A stretch of 7,644 bases of DNA from Bacteroidales bacterium Bact_23 (GCA_001603685.1 LUZO01000074.1:1-7644); one strand, 5' to 3'. Positions 1 through 7,421 are shown, counted from the first letter of the stretch. The notes: a model not told the origin generated them from the sequence alone. Made by a program: numbers and translations.

Positions 1-17
1 AATTATTTTATAGAAGC

Positions 18-2888
18 ATGAGCCAGAAAGAAAATAAGAAAATATCTGATTTAAAAGGAGATGCCAGAAATCATTTATACGGGTCTCATGTTACATCGTC
101 GCGGCAATACTCCTATGAATTTGTTGATTCCCTGATAAATACACTTCCGGGAATGGTTGTTGTGACCGATTCCGATTTTAATATTCTATTCCTGAATAAA
201 CACCTGGTCTCAACAATCGGGGATCTGGAAAAAGGCATCCTCGGGAAACCGGTTTTTGAAGTATTGTTTGCGGAGCGGCCGGATTTTGTGCCTGCAGCCA
301 CCGGAGATACTGACATTATTGTATTGCCGAATCTTGAGTTGAAAGAAGGAAAAGGGCGGGTGCATGTCTCGGTTTCTTCACTTATCCTGCCTGCTGACAG
401 GTATTATTTGCTAAAAATTGAACTCCAAAAAACCGATGAATCTGCTTTAAAGCACTTCAGCCATGATGACCTGAATGTTGTTTTATCCTTATTTATTGAA
501 GCTTTCAGCCATCCGCTCTATCTGCTCGACCTGAAATCAGGTAAAGTGATTGCATCGAACGGAGCAGCCGCTGAGTTCGAGCGTGCCCTGAGAAAAGAGG
601 ATGATTCCGGTAAATCGTTTTTCAAAGCCCTTTCCGGTATTTTGAACGAAACCCTTTCGGGAATAAAAACTTCGGACTCTGATGCGAAAAGGGAATGCGA
701 ATTTGAAAACCGGGAAGGCGAAAAGGTATTCTATGAGACTTTTGGCTACAATCTGAGGTTATCCGGAACCGGTGCGGCTTATGCCATCCAGTGCTTTATG
801 GATATCACAGAACAGAAAAAGACAATCAAGGAATTAAAGACATTTCAGGAAAACAGGGAGTTGCTGCTGAGAAATATTCCGGGCATTGCATTCCGCTGCA
901 AAAACGACAGCAATTGGACGATGTTATATATAAGTTCAGGTTGCAAAAAATTGCTTGGGTATGAAATAGGAGAACTGACGGGCGAAAACCAGATTAATTT
1001 TAACAGCCTGATTGTTAGCGATGATGTGGCAAGGGTTTGGTATGATGTTCAGAAAGGTCTGAAGCAGCATAATTATTACAGCATTGATTATCATATTATA
1101 ACAAAGAGCGGAAGAGTAAGGTGGGTGCAGGAGCGGGGCCGCGGGATATATAATAAGGCAGGCGAACTGATTGAAATTGAAGGTTTGATTACCGATATTA
1201 CCGGCCTGAAATCGTCGGAAGAAAAGCTGGTTCGTGTGCTTGCCGTTAACCAGCGGATTGCCGAGGCGGGGCTGGAATTCCTCCGTGGCAAGCTTACCAT
1301 GCCGGAGATTGCCCACAATATCCAGACATACCTGAAAAAGTTTACCGGAAGCGAAATTTCCTACCTTCTTACCAGAGATCAAAGAAGTGAGAATTACAAA
1401 ATTTATTGCAGCCGGGGGAATGAGGGCATCTCAGAACCTTTGCCGGTTTCGGCTGAACGCCTGAAAAACAGTATATTCGGGCAGTTTGTGGATCTATCCG
1501 AAGCCGCCATAAAAAACGATTTCGACTATGTGGGCGACCTGCCCTGCATTCCCCATCAGGAAGTTACCATCAAACGGCTGATGTGCGTACCGTCGGTGGT
1601 CGACAAACATGCGTTTGCCATGATATTTCTGGTAAACGGCGAACGCCCCTACAACAGCGAACTGATTGTAACGGTGCAGCGTTTTGTCAACCTTTTTGCG
1701 CTGGCCATGTTCCGAATCCAGACGGAAATCACCCTTCGTGAAGCCAAATTGAAAGCCGAAGAATCTGATCGCCTGAAAAGCATTTTCCTCTCCAACATGT
1801 CGCACGATATGCGCACCCCCATGAATGCCATCATGGGCTTTGCCGAACTGCTTCAGGATTCGGGACTTGGCCGGGGAGAGAAAGAGCGCTACCTCGATGC
1901 CATATTGAAAAGCGGCGACAGCCTGCTTCATCTGGTGAATGACATCGTTGACATTTCGAAGATTGAAGCCGGAGAATTGCAGCTAAATTACGCCGAATGC
2001 AAGGTGAATTCATTACTCGATGAAATGGAACTTGCCTTCAGACAAGAGCTCGACAGGAGAAATAAGAGTCATGTCATGCTGTATGTCCAGAAAGGGATTC
2101 CCGACGAAGATTTTAGTATTTACTGCGATTCGCTGAGGGTTAAGCAGATCGTCTCGAATTTGCTGAGCAATGCCGTGAAATTCACCGACGACGGTTTTAT
2201 CGAAATCGGATATCGCATCGAGGGCGGAAAACTGTTGTTTTATGTCCGCGATTCCGGTATCGGGATAGCCATGGAAGATCAGAAGCTGGTTTTTGAACGC
2301 TTCGGGAGGGTTAAAGAGACTGCCGACCGAAATCTTGGCGGCACCGGACTGGGACTTGCCATCACCAAAAACCTGGTTGAGATTATGGGCGGAAAGATCT
2401 GGCTCGACTCATTTCCTGACGAGGGTTCTACTTTCTGGTTTACCCTTCCTTTGCGGAAACCTCAGGAGTCGCAGGATCCGCAGCTTGCGCTGAGCCAGAA
2501 ACCCAACCGCCCCGATCTGAGTGACAGCCACATACTGATCGTTGAGGATGTGGATACCAACTATTTTTACCTCAGTTCACTGCTCGAAAAGCTGAATGCA
2601 CGGGTGGTCCGCGCCGTTAACGGGCAAAGGGCCGTGGATATCTGCAAATCCGATCCTTCCATCAATCTGGTTCTGATGGATATTGAGCTGCCCGTATTAA
2701 ACGGTTATGAAGCCACGCGTGAAATCAAAAAAATGCGCCCCGGCCTTCCGGTTATCGCTCAGACTGCCTATGTATTGCCCGGAGAGAGAGAGCGTTGCAT
2801 GGAAGCGGGCTGCGACGAGTACCTGGCAAAGCCAATCAGAAAAAATGAACTGATTGAAACCATTCAGCGGTATGCGGCGGAAATTTAA
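18..2888 (+). CDS. Hybrid sensor histidine kinase/response regulator (PAS x3, GAF, HisKA, HATPase, REC)
   Basis: This is a soluble signal-transducing kinase that should autophosphorylate on His and pass the phosphate to its own receiver domain. Seen in the 956-aa protein: a polar N-terminus, then PAS-like domains at about 32-138, 150-268 and 275-398 (the third ends in a PAC-type stretch, GRVRWVQERG...ITDIT), a GAF-like domain at about 400-568, and a helical linker at 569-590. The H-box SHDMRTP has phospho-His H596. The N-box is SNLLSNAVKF (N714, N718), G1 is DSGIGI (745-750), the F-box is VFERFG and G2 is GGTGLGLAI (774-782). The receiver at 838-953 has E843/D844, phospho-acceptor D888, T916 and K938, so it looks active. 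No membrane segment or signal peptide is visible, which points to a cytoplasmic sensor; the ligand is unknown. There is no DNA-binding domain, so output probably goes through an Hpt protein or regulator elsewhere. ATG 18 follows an A/T-rich stretch, but the frame stays open to the window edge, so a start further upstream is possible. Confidence 0.95.
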   Translation: MSQKENKKISDLKGDARNHLYGSHVTSSRQYSYEFVDSLINTLPGMVVVTDSDFNILFLNKHLVSTIGDLEKGILGKPVFEVLFAERPDFVPAATGDTDIIVLPNLELKEGKGRVHVSVSSLILPADRYYLLKIELQKTDESALKHFSHDDLNVVLSLFIEAFSHPLYLLDLKSGKVIASNGAAAEFERALRKEDDSGKSFFKALSGILNETLSGIKTSDSDAKRECEFENREGEKVFYETFGYNLRLSGTGAAYAIQCFMDITEQKKTIKELKTFQENRELLLRNIPGIAFRCKNDSNWTMLYISSGCKKLLGYEIGELTGENQINFNSLIVSDDVARVWYDVQKGLKQHNYYSIDYHIITKSGRVRWVQERGRGIYNKAGELIEIEGLITDITGLKSSEEKLVRVLAVNQRIAEAGLEFLRGKLTMPEIAHNIQTYLKKFTGSEISYLLTRDQRSENYKIYCSRGNEGISEPLPVSAERLKNSIFGQFVDLSEAAIKNDFDYVGDLPCIPHQEVTIKRLMCVPSVVDKHAFAMIFLVNGERPYNSELIVTVQRFVNLFALAMFRIQTEITLREAKLKAEESDRLKSIFLSNMSHDMRTPMNAIMGFAELLQDSGLGRGEKERYLDAILKSGDSLLHLVNDIVDISKIEAGELQLNYAECKVNSLLDEMELAFRQELDRRNKSHVMLYVQKGIPDEDFSIYCDSLRVKQIVSNLLSNAVKFTDDGFIEIGYRIEGGKLLFYVRDSGIGIAMEDQKLVFERFGRVKETADRNLGGTGLGLAITKNLVEIMGGKIWLDSFPDEGSTFWFTLPLRKPQESQDPQLALSQKPNRPDLSDSHILIVEDVDTNYFYLSSLLEKLNARVVRAVNGQRAVDICKSDPSINLVLMDIELPVLNGYEATREIKKMRPGLPVIAQTAYVLPGERERCMEAGCDEYLAKPIRKNELIETIQRYAAEI

Positions 2889-2907
2889 AAAAGGAGTGCC
2901 GTTTTTA
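2886..2907. terminator. Small inverted repeat spanning both convergent stop codons; possible weak bidirectional terminator
   Basis: TAAAAA (2886-2891) is exactly complementary to TTTTTA (2902-2907), with an inner GG/CC pair (2893-2894 with 2899-2900) around the loop AGTG. The left arm contains the kinase stop TAA and the right arm contains the TAA of the polymerase gene on the other strand. Each transcript would end in a U-rich arm. The stem is A/T-rich with one mismatch, so termination efficiency is doubtful. It is the only hairpin-like structure in the 16-base gap between the two genes. Confidence 0.35.
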
Positions 2908-5844
2908 CAGCAATCGTGGATCAGCCTTTAGCGGCAGTTTGGCCATTTTTGCAACCTCTAGCGAGGGGAATCCGAATTCTTCCACCACCTTTCCAAGCAG
3001 CAGATAAACGCCTCTTCCCCTGAAGGGAAAGGCACGGGCGATATCGGGAAAATGCACGGTATCGAAAAACTCGCCTTCGTTGTCGATGAAGGTTGCAAAG
3101 TGCATAATCTCGTTTTTCACGGTTCTCACATACTTGATGGTTACCAGTATGCCCGCCATCCGTACCATTTTTCCGGTGGAGACCGGCAACTGCCGCGCGG
3201 AGATTTCCCCCCTGAAGGAGGTTTGCAGCATGTCGAAATAGCTCATGCTCACCGGAAAGTCGAGCAGTTCAATCTCGTCGTAGGCATCTTCCAGCGGGTT
3301 GTGCTCCAGGGCGGGCAGCGTGAATTGTCGTACCGGCTGGCTGAACAGTGCGGTTGCCGGCTCAGGCTGTTTTTTACCCGAAAACATGTGGGCTTCCCAC
3401 AGCAGTTGCTGTTTGCCGAGCCCGGTAAACCGGAGTGCCCCGGTGCGGATAAGAATAATCAGTTGTTCCATGGTGGGATGAAGACGCTCCACAAAATCGG
3501 TGAGGCCGGAAAACGGGCCGTTGTTTTCGCGCTCAGCCAGCAGGCTTTCGGCCAGATTGCTCTCCAGTCCGGCAATATGTACGAAGCCCATGTAGATGGT
3601 TTTCCCGTCAAGCGAATTCAGGTAGCTGCTGTTGTTGACGCAGGGCAGTTCAATGGTGGCTCCGCAGCGGCGCGCCTCGTTGAAGTACACCCAGCTTTGG
3701 TAAAAACCGCCGAAATTGTTGATGACCGCTACCATGAACTCCACGGGAAAGTATGTCTTCAGATAAAGGCTCTGGTAGCTCTCCACGGCAAATGAGGCGG
3801 AGTGCGCCTTCGAAAACGAGTAGCCGGCAAACGACTCTATCTGCCGCCACACTTCGGCGGCAATGGCATCGGGAATGGCCCGTTCCCTGCAACTGCTGAA
3901 ATATTTATCCACAATCTTCTGAAACTCAACCCTCGACCGGTATTTGCCGCTCATGGCACGGCGCAGCACATCGGCATCGGCCAGATCGAGGCCGGCAAAG
4001 TGGTGGCACACCTTCAGCACATCTTCCTGATAGACCATTACGCCGTAGGTTTCGCTGAGCTGCTCTTTCATTACGGGATGGATGTATTCAAAGCCCTGCG
4101 GGTTATGAAACCGCTGTATGTACTCGCGCATCATACCCGAGCGCGCCACCCCCGGACGGATAATGGAGCTTGCCGCCACCAGGCTCAGGTAGTTGTCGCA
4201 GCGCAGTTTTTTCAGCAACCCGCGCATGGCAGGGCTTTCGATATAGAAACATCCGTTGGTTTCGGCATTGCGCAGTTGCTCCTTTACCTTCTCGTCCCGC
4301 TTGAATTTCTCCACCTGGTGTATGTCGATGCTGATGCCCGAAGTGTTTCTGATGATTTCAACGCAGTCGCGGATATGGCCTATGCCGCGCTGGCTGAGGA
4401 TGTCCAGCTTTTCGAACCGGAGCTCTTCGGCCACATACATATCCCACTGGGTCACCGGCATCGATTTCGGGGGCAGGTCGAGGGCAGTGTAGCAGGTGAT
4501 GGGCTCTTCCGAAATCAGCACGCCGCCTGCATGAATGCTGCGGATGTTGGGAAAGTCGGCAAGCCGGGTGCCGAGTTCGGCAATGTGGCGGGTAATGCCA
4601 TCCTGGTTAAGCGGATTGTTGGGGTCATCCACAAGGCGGTCAATTTCGGCCTTGGGCAGCCCCATTACCTTGCCCAGTTCGCGCAGCGCCGATTTGCCCT
4701 TGAAAGTGGAAGTGGCGCCGAGCAGAGCCGTGTGTTCCCGCCCGTAGCGCTTGAATATGTAATCGAGTACCTCGTCCCGCTCTTTCCACGAGTAATCGAT
4801 GTCGAAATCGGGAGGGCTGCTCCGTTTGGGATTCAGAAACCGCTCGAAATAGAGGTCCAGCTCAATCGGATCCACATCGGTGATGCGCAGGCAATAGGCT
4901 ACGATGCTGTTGGCGCCGCTTCCGCGCCCTACATGATAAAATCCCCGCGACATGGAGTAGCGGATGATATCCCAGGTTATCAGGAAATATGCTCCGAAGC
5001 CGAGCCGGTCGATGATGTCAAGTTCGTGGCGCACGCGGGCGGCTGCCGTGCGGTTGTTTCTGCCGTAACGGTATTCCAGCCCGTCGGCTGCCAGTTTTTC
5101 GAGCAGCAGCCGGTCGTCATAGGCGCTTCCGGTAAAGGTCTTCCTGTTTTTAATGGTGTGGTAATCGAAATCGATGCTGCAGCGGCCCGTAAGCCGTTCG
5201 GTATTTCTGATCAGGGCCGGATGGCCGGAAAAGGCGCTCCTCAGCTTCTCATGGCTGATCATCATGCGGTCGCTGCCGGCAACCATCTCCGGCGTCAGCC
5301 GGCTCAGCAGGATGTTGTTGTCAATCGCCCTGAGGTAGCGGTGCAGTTCGTAGCCTTTTTCATCCGAAAAGCTGAACGGGTTGTGAATCAGATATCTGTC
5401 GGGATATTTCCGGTAGTCAGATACCGGCAGCTTCCCGATATCGCTGATGCTCACCCCGATGAATTCGTTTTCGGCCAGCCCGGCAACCTGCCGGCTGCCA
5501 AAGGGATAGACCACCAGTACATTGCGGAAGGGAGGGGCCGGCCGGGGCAGGGGAGTGCCCTGCAGATTGCTGCGGCTCAGCAGATCGTTAAGCTCCTTGA
5601 AACCGCGGTTGTTTTCGGCTATTCCGGTGTACAGCAGCCTGTTGCCATCCCTGAACTCAACGCCGGCCATCGGGCGGATTCCCGCTTTTTTGCAATCCTT
5701 TACAAAATCTATGGTACCCGAAGTGTTATTGATATCGGCAAGAAGCACCGCCTCCGCTCCGGCTCCAAGGGCCAGCGCGGGAATCTCTCCGACGGGAAGG
5801 GTGCCGTAACGCAGACTGTAATATGAGGTGAAGGTTAAATGCAC
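2905..5844 (-). CDS. dnaE: Accessory DNA polymerase III alpha subunit (short DnaE-like, error-prone/translesion type)
   Basis: This is a C-family DNA polymerase of 979 aa, shorter than a replicative DnaE (about 1,160 aa in E. coli). Polymerase motifs are intact: the GRGSGANSIVAY loop (307-318), then PPDFDID with metal-binding D348 and D350, and a third aspartate, D481, in EKLDIL. The end of the polymerase core has GYSFSKAHSASFA (674-686). A helix-hairpin-helix-like region lies at about 780-815 and an OB-fold-like region at about 893-970. The protein stops right after the OB fold, so the tau-binding C-terminal domain is missing. The N-terminal PHP domain is degenerate: the usual HLHTHS motif reads HLTFTS, and the usual DH pair reads D37-I38. 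The start is GTG (5842-5844). An in-frame TGA lies 18 bases upstream of it, and the next Met is about residue 59, beyond the PHP motif, so GTG is the only sensible start; no Shine-Dalgarno is seen. It lies 107 bases downstream of dinB on the same strand. Inferred role: extension partner in damage-tolerant synthesis, not the main replicase. Confidence 0.95.
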   Translation of the reverse strand: MHLTFTSYYSLRYGTLPVGEIPALALGAGAEAVLLADINNTSGTIDFVKDCKKAGIRPMAGVEFRDGNRLLYTGIAENNRGFKELNDLLSRSNLQGTPLPRPAPPFRNVLVVYPFGSRQVAGLAENEFIGVSISDIGKLPVSDYRKYPDRYLIHNPFSFSDEKGYELHRYLRAIDNNILLSRLTPEMVAGSDRMMISHEKLRSAFSGHPALIRNTERLTGRCSIDFDYHTIKNRKTFTGSAYDDRLLLEKLAADGLEYRYGRNNRTAAARVRHELDIIDRLGFGAYFLITWDIIRYSMSRGFYHVGRGSGANSIVAYCLRITDVDPIELDLYFERFLNPKRSSPPDFDIDYSWKERDEVLDYIFKRYGREHTALLGATSTFKGKSALRELGKVMGLPKAEIDRLVDDPNNPLNQDGITRHIAELGTRLADFPNIRSIHAGGVLISEEPITCYTALDLPPKSMPVTQWDMYVAEELRFEKLDILSQRGIGHIRDCVEIIRNTSGISIDIHQVEKFKRDEKVKEQLRNAETNGCFYIESPAMRGLLKKLRCDNYLSLVAASSIIRPGVARSGMMREYIQRFHNPQGFEYIHPVMKEQLSETYGVMVYQEDVLKVCHHFAGLDLADADVLRRAMSGKYRSRVEFQKIVDKYFSSCRERAIPDAIAAEVWRQIESFAGYSFSKAHSASFAVESYQSLYLKTYFPVEFMVAVINNFGGFYQSWVYFNEARRCGATIELPCVNNSSYLNSLDGKTIYMGFVHIAGLESNLAESLLAERENNGPFSGLTDFVERLHPTMEQLIILIRTGALRFTGLGKQQLLWEAHMFSGKKQPEPATALFSQPVRQFTLPALEHNPLEDAYDEIELLDFPVSMSYFDMLQTSFRGEISARQLPVSTGKMVRMAGILVTIKYVRTVKNEIMHFATFIDNEGEFFDTVHFPDIARAFPFRGRGVYLLLGKVVEEFGFPSLEVAKMAKLPLKADPRLL

Positions 5845-5951
5845 GGTATAAGTTTCAGTAAGTCAGGGTGTAATAAAAGTTTATGTTCAAAATTCATTAT
5901 CCGGGCCTTACCTGTTTCCGTATTTCCGGATTGGGGAGCGCATAAAGCGGA
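5845..5951 (-). other. Intergenic spacer between dinB and dnaE-like gene
   Basis: The 107-base gap holds no ORF. I see no strong terminator and no TAnnTTTG promoter element on the - strand. The only structure noted is a short inverted repeat, TCCG (5917-5920) with CGGA (5927-5930), which overlaps a direct repeat TTTCCG (5915-5920 and 5923-5928). Co-transcription is plausible, but the gap is longer than in tightly coupled operons. Confidence 0.5.
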
Positions 5952-7133
5952 TTAAGGGTCGTTTTTGCCGGTTGCGGCGCCGATGGCGGCTGCGCGGGTA
6001 ACGGCATACCGCCCGAACCGGTTCCGTATGCGGTCCATTGCCTGGTAAAGGCTGATGGTTTCGGGCGTATCGTCGAACATACTGATCTGCTGCATTCCGC
6101 TTATCAGATGGCTGAATTTTACCCCTACCAGCCTGATAAGCATCCGCCGCTGATACAGCCGGTTAAACAGGCTTCGGGTAACGGGCAGCAGCAGGTGGTC
6201 GAAGGCGGTGTAGGGGATGCGCTGCTGAAGCGTATAGGTATCGAAATTGGCATAGCGTATCTTTACCGTTACGCACGAAGTGAGTTTCTGTTTCTGCCGG
6301 AGCTCCCAGGCAAGCTTCTCAACCTTTCTCAGCAGCAGATCGTTGATCATGCCGATGTCAATGGTGTCCTGCTCAAAAGTGGTTTCGCTGCTGATGGACT
6401 TGCGCTCCGAATAGGGTTCAACGGGCGTAGGGTCGATGCCGTTGGCCTTTTTCCAGATGGTGATGCCGTTTTTCCCCAGCAGGCGTTCCACCATTTCCAC
6501 GGGCATGCGGCTCAGCGTATCTATGCTGGATACGCCCATCGAGCGCAGCAGCCGGAAGGTTTTATCGCCTATGCCCGGTATTTTGCTTATGGAAAGCGGA
6601 CTGAGGAACGGCATCACATGGTCGCGGGTGATTTCGAGCATGCCGTTGGGCTTTGCCTGGCCGGTGGCAATTTTCGAAACCGTTTTGTTGACCGAAAGCC
6701 CCAGCGAAATGGGCAGCCCCGTTTCGCGGATGATGCGCTGCCTGAGCTCATGCGACCACTTCGATGAACCGAAAAAGCGGTCCATGCCGGTGATGTCGAG
6801 GTAATGCTCGTCGATGGAGGCCTTTTCATAGACGGGCGCCGCTTCTTCAATTATCTCCGTCACCATATTTGAGTAGTGCGAATAGCGCTCCATATCGCCG
6901 CGGATAACTACCGCATCGGGGCACAGGATACGGGCCATCCGCATCGGCATGGCCGAATGCACCCCGAAAGTGCGAGCCTCGTAGCTGCATCCCGCCACCA
7001 CACCCCGGTCGGACAAACCGCCGATGATAACCGGCAGTCCGTTCAGACTGCTGTTACCCAGACGCTCAACCGATACGAAAAAAGTATCGAGATCCAGGTG
7101 CGCAATGATTCTGTTATCGTTGTTAACCATCAT
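5952..7133 (-). CDS. dinB: Y-family translesion DNA polymerase (DNA polymerase IV, DinB-like)
   Basis: This polymerase is predicted to copy past damaged template bases with low fidelity. The 393-aa protein has all core motifs. HLDLDTFF carries D14 (equivalent to E. coli DinB D8) and steric-gate F19. The nucleotide-contact motif YEAR is at 51-54. SIDEHYLDIT carries catalytic D108 and E109. A helix-hairpin-helix thumb motif, KIPGIGDKTF, lies at about 184-193, followed by a little-finger domain at about 245-345. QISMF (349-353) fits the QLxLF-type beta-clamp-binding pentapeptide. Unlike in E. coli DinB it is not terminal: about 40 residues follow, including NRFGRYAVTRAA. Catalytic residues are kept, so it is not an ImuB-type inactive homologue. 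Two adjacent ATG codons (7131-7133, 7128-7130) are alternative starts; there is no clear Shine-Dalgarno. It is first in a probable operon with the dnaE-like gene. No convincing promoter is visible in the repeat-filled upstream region, so its promoter could lie further right. Confidence 0.95.
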   Translation of the reverse strand: MMVNNDNRIIAHLDLDTFFVSVERLGNSSLNGLPVIIGGLSDRGVVAGCSYEARTFGVHSAMPMRMARILCPDAVVIRGDMERYSHYSNMVTEIIEEAAPVYEKASIDEHYLDITGMDRFFGSSKWSHELRQRIIRETGLPISLGLSVNKTVSKIATGQAKPNGMLEITRDHVMPFLSPLSISKIPGIGDKTFRLLRSMGVSSIDTLSRMPVEMVERLLGKNGITIWKKANGIDPTPVEPYSERKSISSETTFEQDTIDIGMINDLLLRKVEKLAWELRQKQKLTSCVTVKIRYANFDTYTLQQRIPYTAFDHLLLPVTRSLFNRLYQRRMLIRLVGVKFSHLISGMQQISMFDDTPETISLYQAMDRIRNRFGRYAVTRAAAIGAATGKNDP

Positions 7134-7135
7134 AA

Positions 7136-7150
7136 AAGAGCTTTTCTCTT
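7136..7150 (-). promoter_or_regulatory. Small hairpin directly before the dinB start codon
   Basis: AAGAG (7136-7140) and CTCTT (7146-7150) form a 5-bp inverted repeat around CTTTT. In the dinB mRNA the stem would end two bases before AUG and could limit ribosome access. The stem is short and A/U-rich, so the effect may be small. It overlaps the repeat motif AGAGCTTTTC (7137-7146), which recurs exactly at 7468-7477. Confidence 0.3.
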
Positions 7151-7153
7151 ATT

Positions 7154-7329
7154 CCGCCGCGGCGGTCCGCCTCTGGCGGATGAAGCGCCTGACGGCGCAT
7201 TTGACCCGCCTTCGGCGGATTTGAAGATTTGACCCGCCTTCGGCGGATTTGAAGATTTGACCCGCCTTCGGCGGATTTGAAGATTTGCAGCGCCTGACGG
7301 CGCATTTGACATTGGTCCGCCGCAGCGGA
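7154..7329. repeat. Mosaic of eight short GC-rich hairpins joined by ATTTGA-type linkers
   Basis: The perfect inverted repeats are CCGCCGCGGCGG (7154-7165); TCCGCC-TCT-GGCGGA (7166-7180); GCGCC-TGAC-GGCGC (7185-7198 and 7290-7303); CCGCC-TTC-GGCGG (7206-7218, 7234-7246 and 7262-7274); and TCCGC-CGCA-GCGGA (7316-7329). The same stems appear with different loops, and most units from 7199 onward are joined by ATTTGA or ATTTGAAGATTTGA. The clustering points to repeated deposition or amplification of hairpin units rather than one terminator. Any transcript entering from the right would fold heavily here. Confidence 0.9.
7203..7286. repeat. 28-bp tandem repeat, three identical copies
   Basis: Copies lie at 7203-7230, 7231-7258 and 7259-7286 and are identical at every base. 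Each begins GACCCGCC and ends GAAGATTT, and each contains the hairpin CCGCC-TTC-GGCGG. Complete identity suggests recent tandem duplication. Spacers are not unique and the units are contiguous, so this is not a CRISPR array. Confidence 0.95.
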
Positions 7330-7341
7330 TTAGAACTTTTC

Positions 7342-7362
7342 CTACTTCCTGCCTCTTATCTC
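7342..7362. repeat. Heptad repeat array 1 (three units)
   Basis: Three consecutive 7-bp units, CTACTTC, CTGCCTC and TTATCTC, belong to the same family as the longer array at 7478-7554. They directly follow the module AGAACTTTTC (7332-7341), just as the long array follows AGAGCTTTTC. Confidence 0.7.
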
Positions 7363-7370
7363 CTCCGCCT

Positions 7371-7392
7371 TGGTTTCGGCTGCGCTCAACCA
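7371..7392. repeat. Dispersed-repeat-like element (TGGTT ... AACCA)
   Basis: TGGTT (7371-7375) and AACCA (7388-7392) flank TCGGCTGCGCTC. On the - strand the core reads GTTGAGCGCAGCCGAAAC. This resembles the TGAGCGnAGTCGAA-type intergenic repeat that I recall from Bacteroidota and some other bacteria. That match is from memory and needs a genome-wide check. Confidence 0.4.
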
Positions 7393-7421
7393 CCGCGAGA
7401 GCCTCAGGCATCGGAGTAATC

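Noticed and set aside
936..1382. Antisense ORFs within the kinase gene
   Set aside because: They overlap the third PAS and GAF domains of a clearly coding frame and show no recognisable features.
3802..5826. A 2,025-base stop-free + strand reading frame opposite the dnaE-like gene
   Set aside because: It lies wholly antisense to a gene with clear polymerase motifs, its translation shows no recognisable domain, and GC-rich third positions readily remove stops from one antisense frame.
6108..6767. Antisense open frame of 219 codons opposite dinB
   Set aside because: It is covered by a gene with intact catalytic motifs; the translation is unfamiliar, rich in His, Gly and Ala, and looks like a shadow.
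7203..7286. CRISPR array
   Set aside because: The three 28-bp units are contiguous with no unique spacers and no cas genes nearby.
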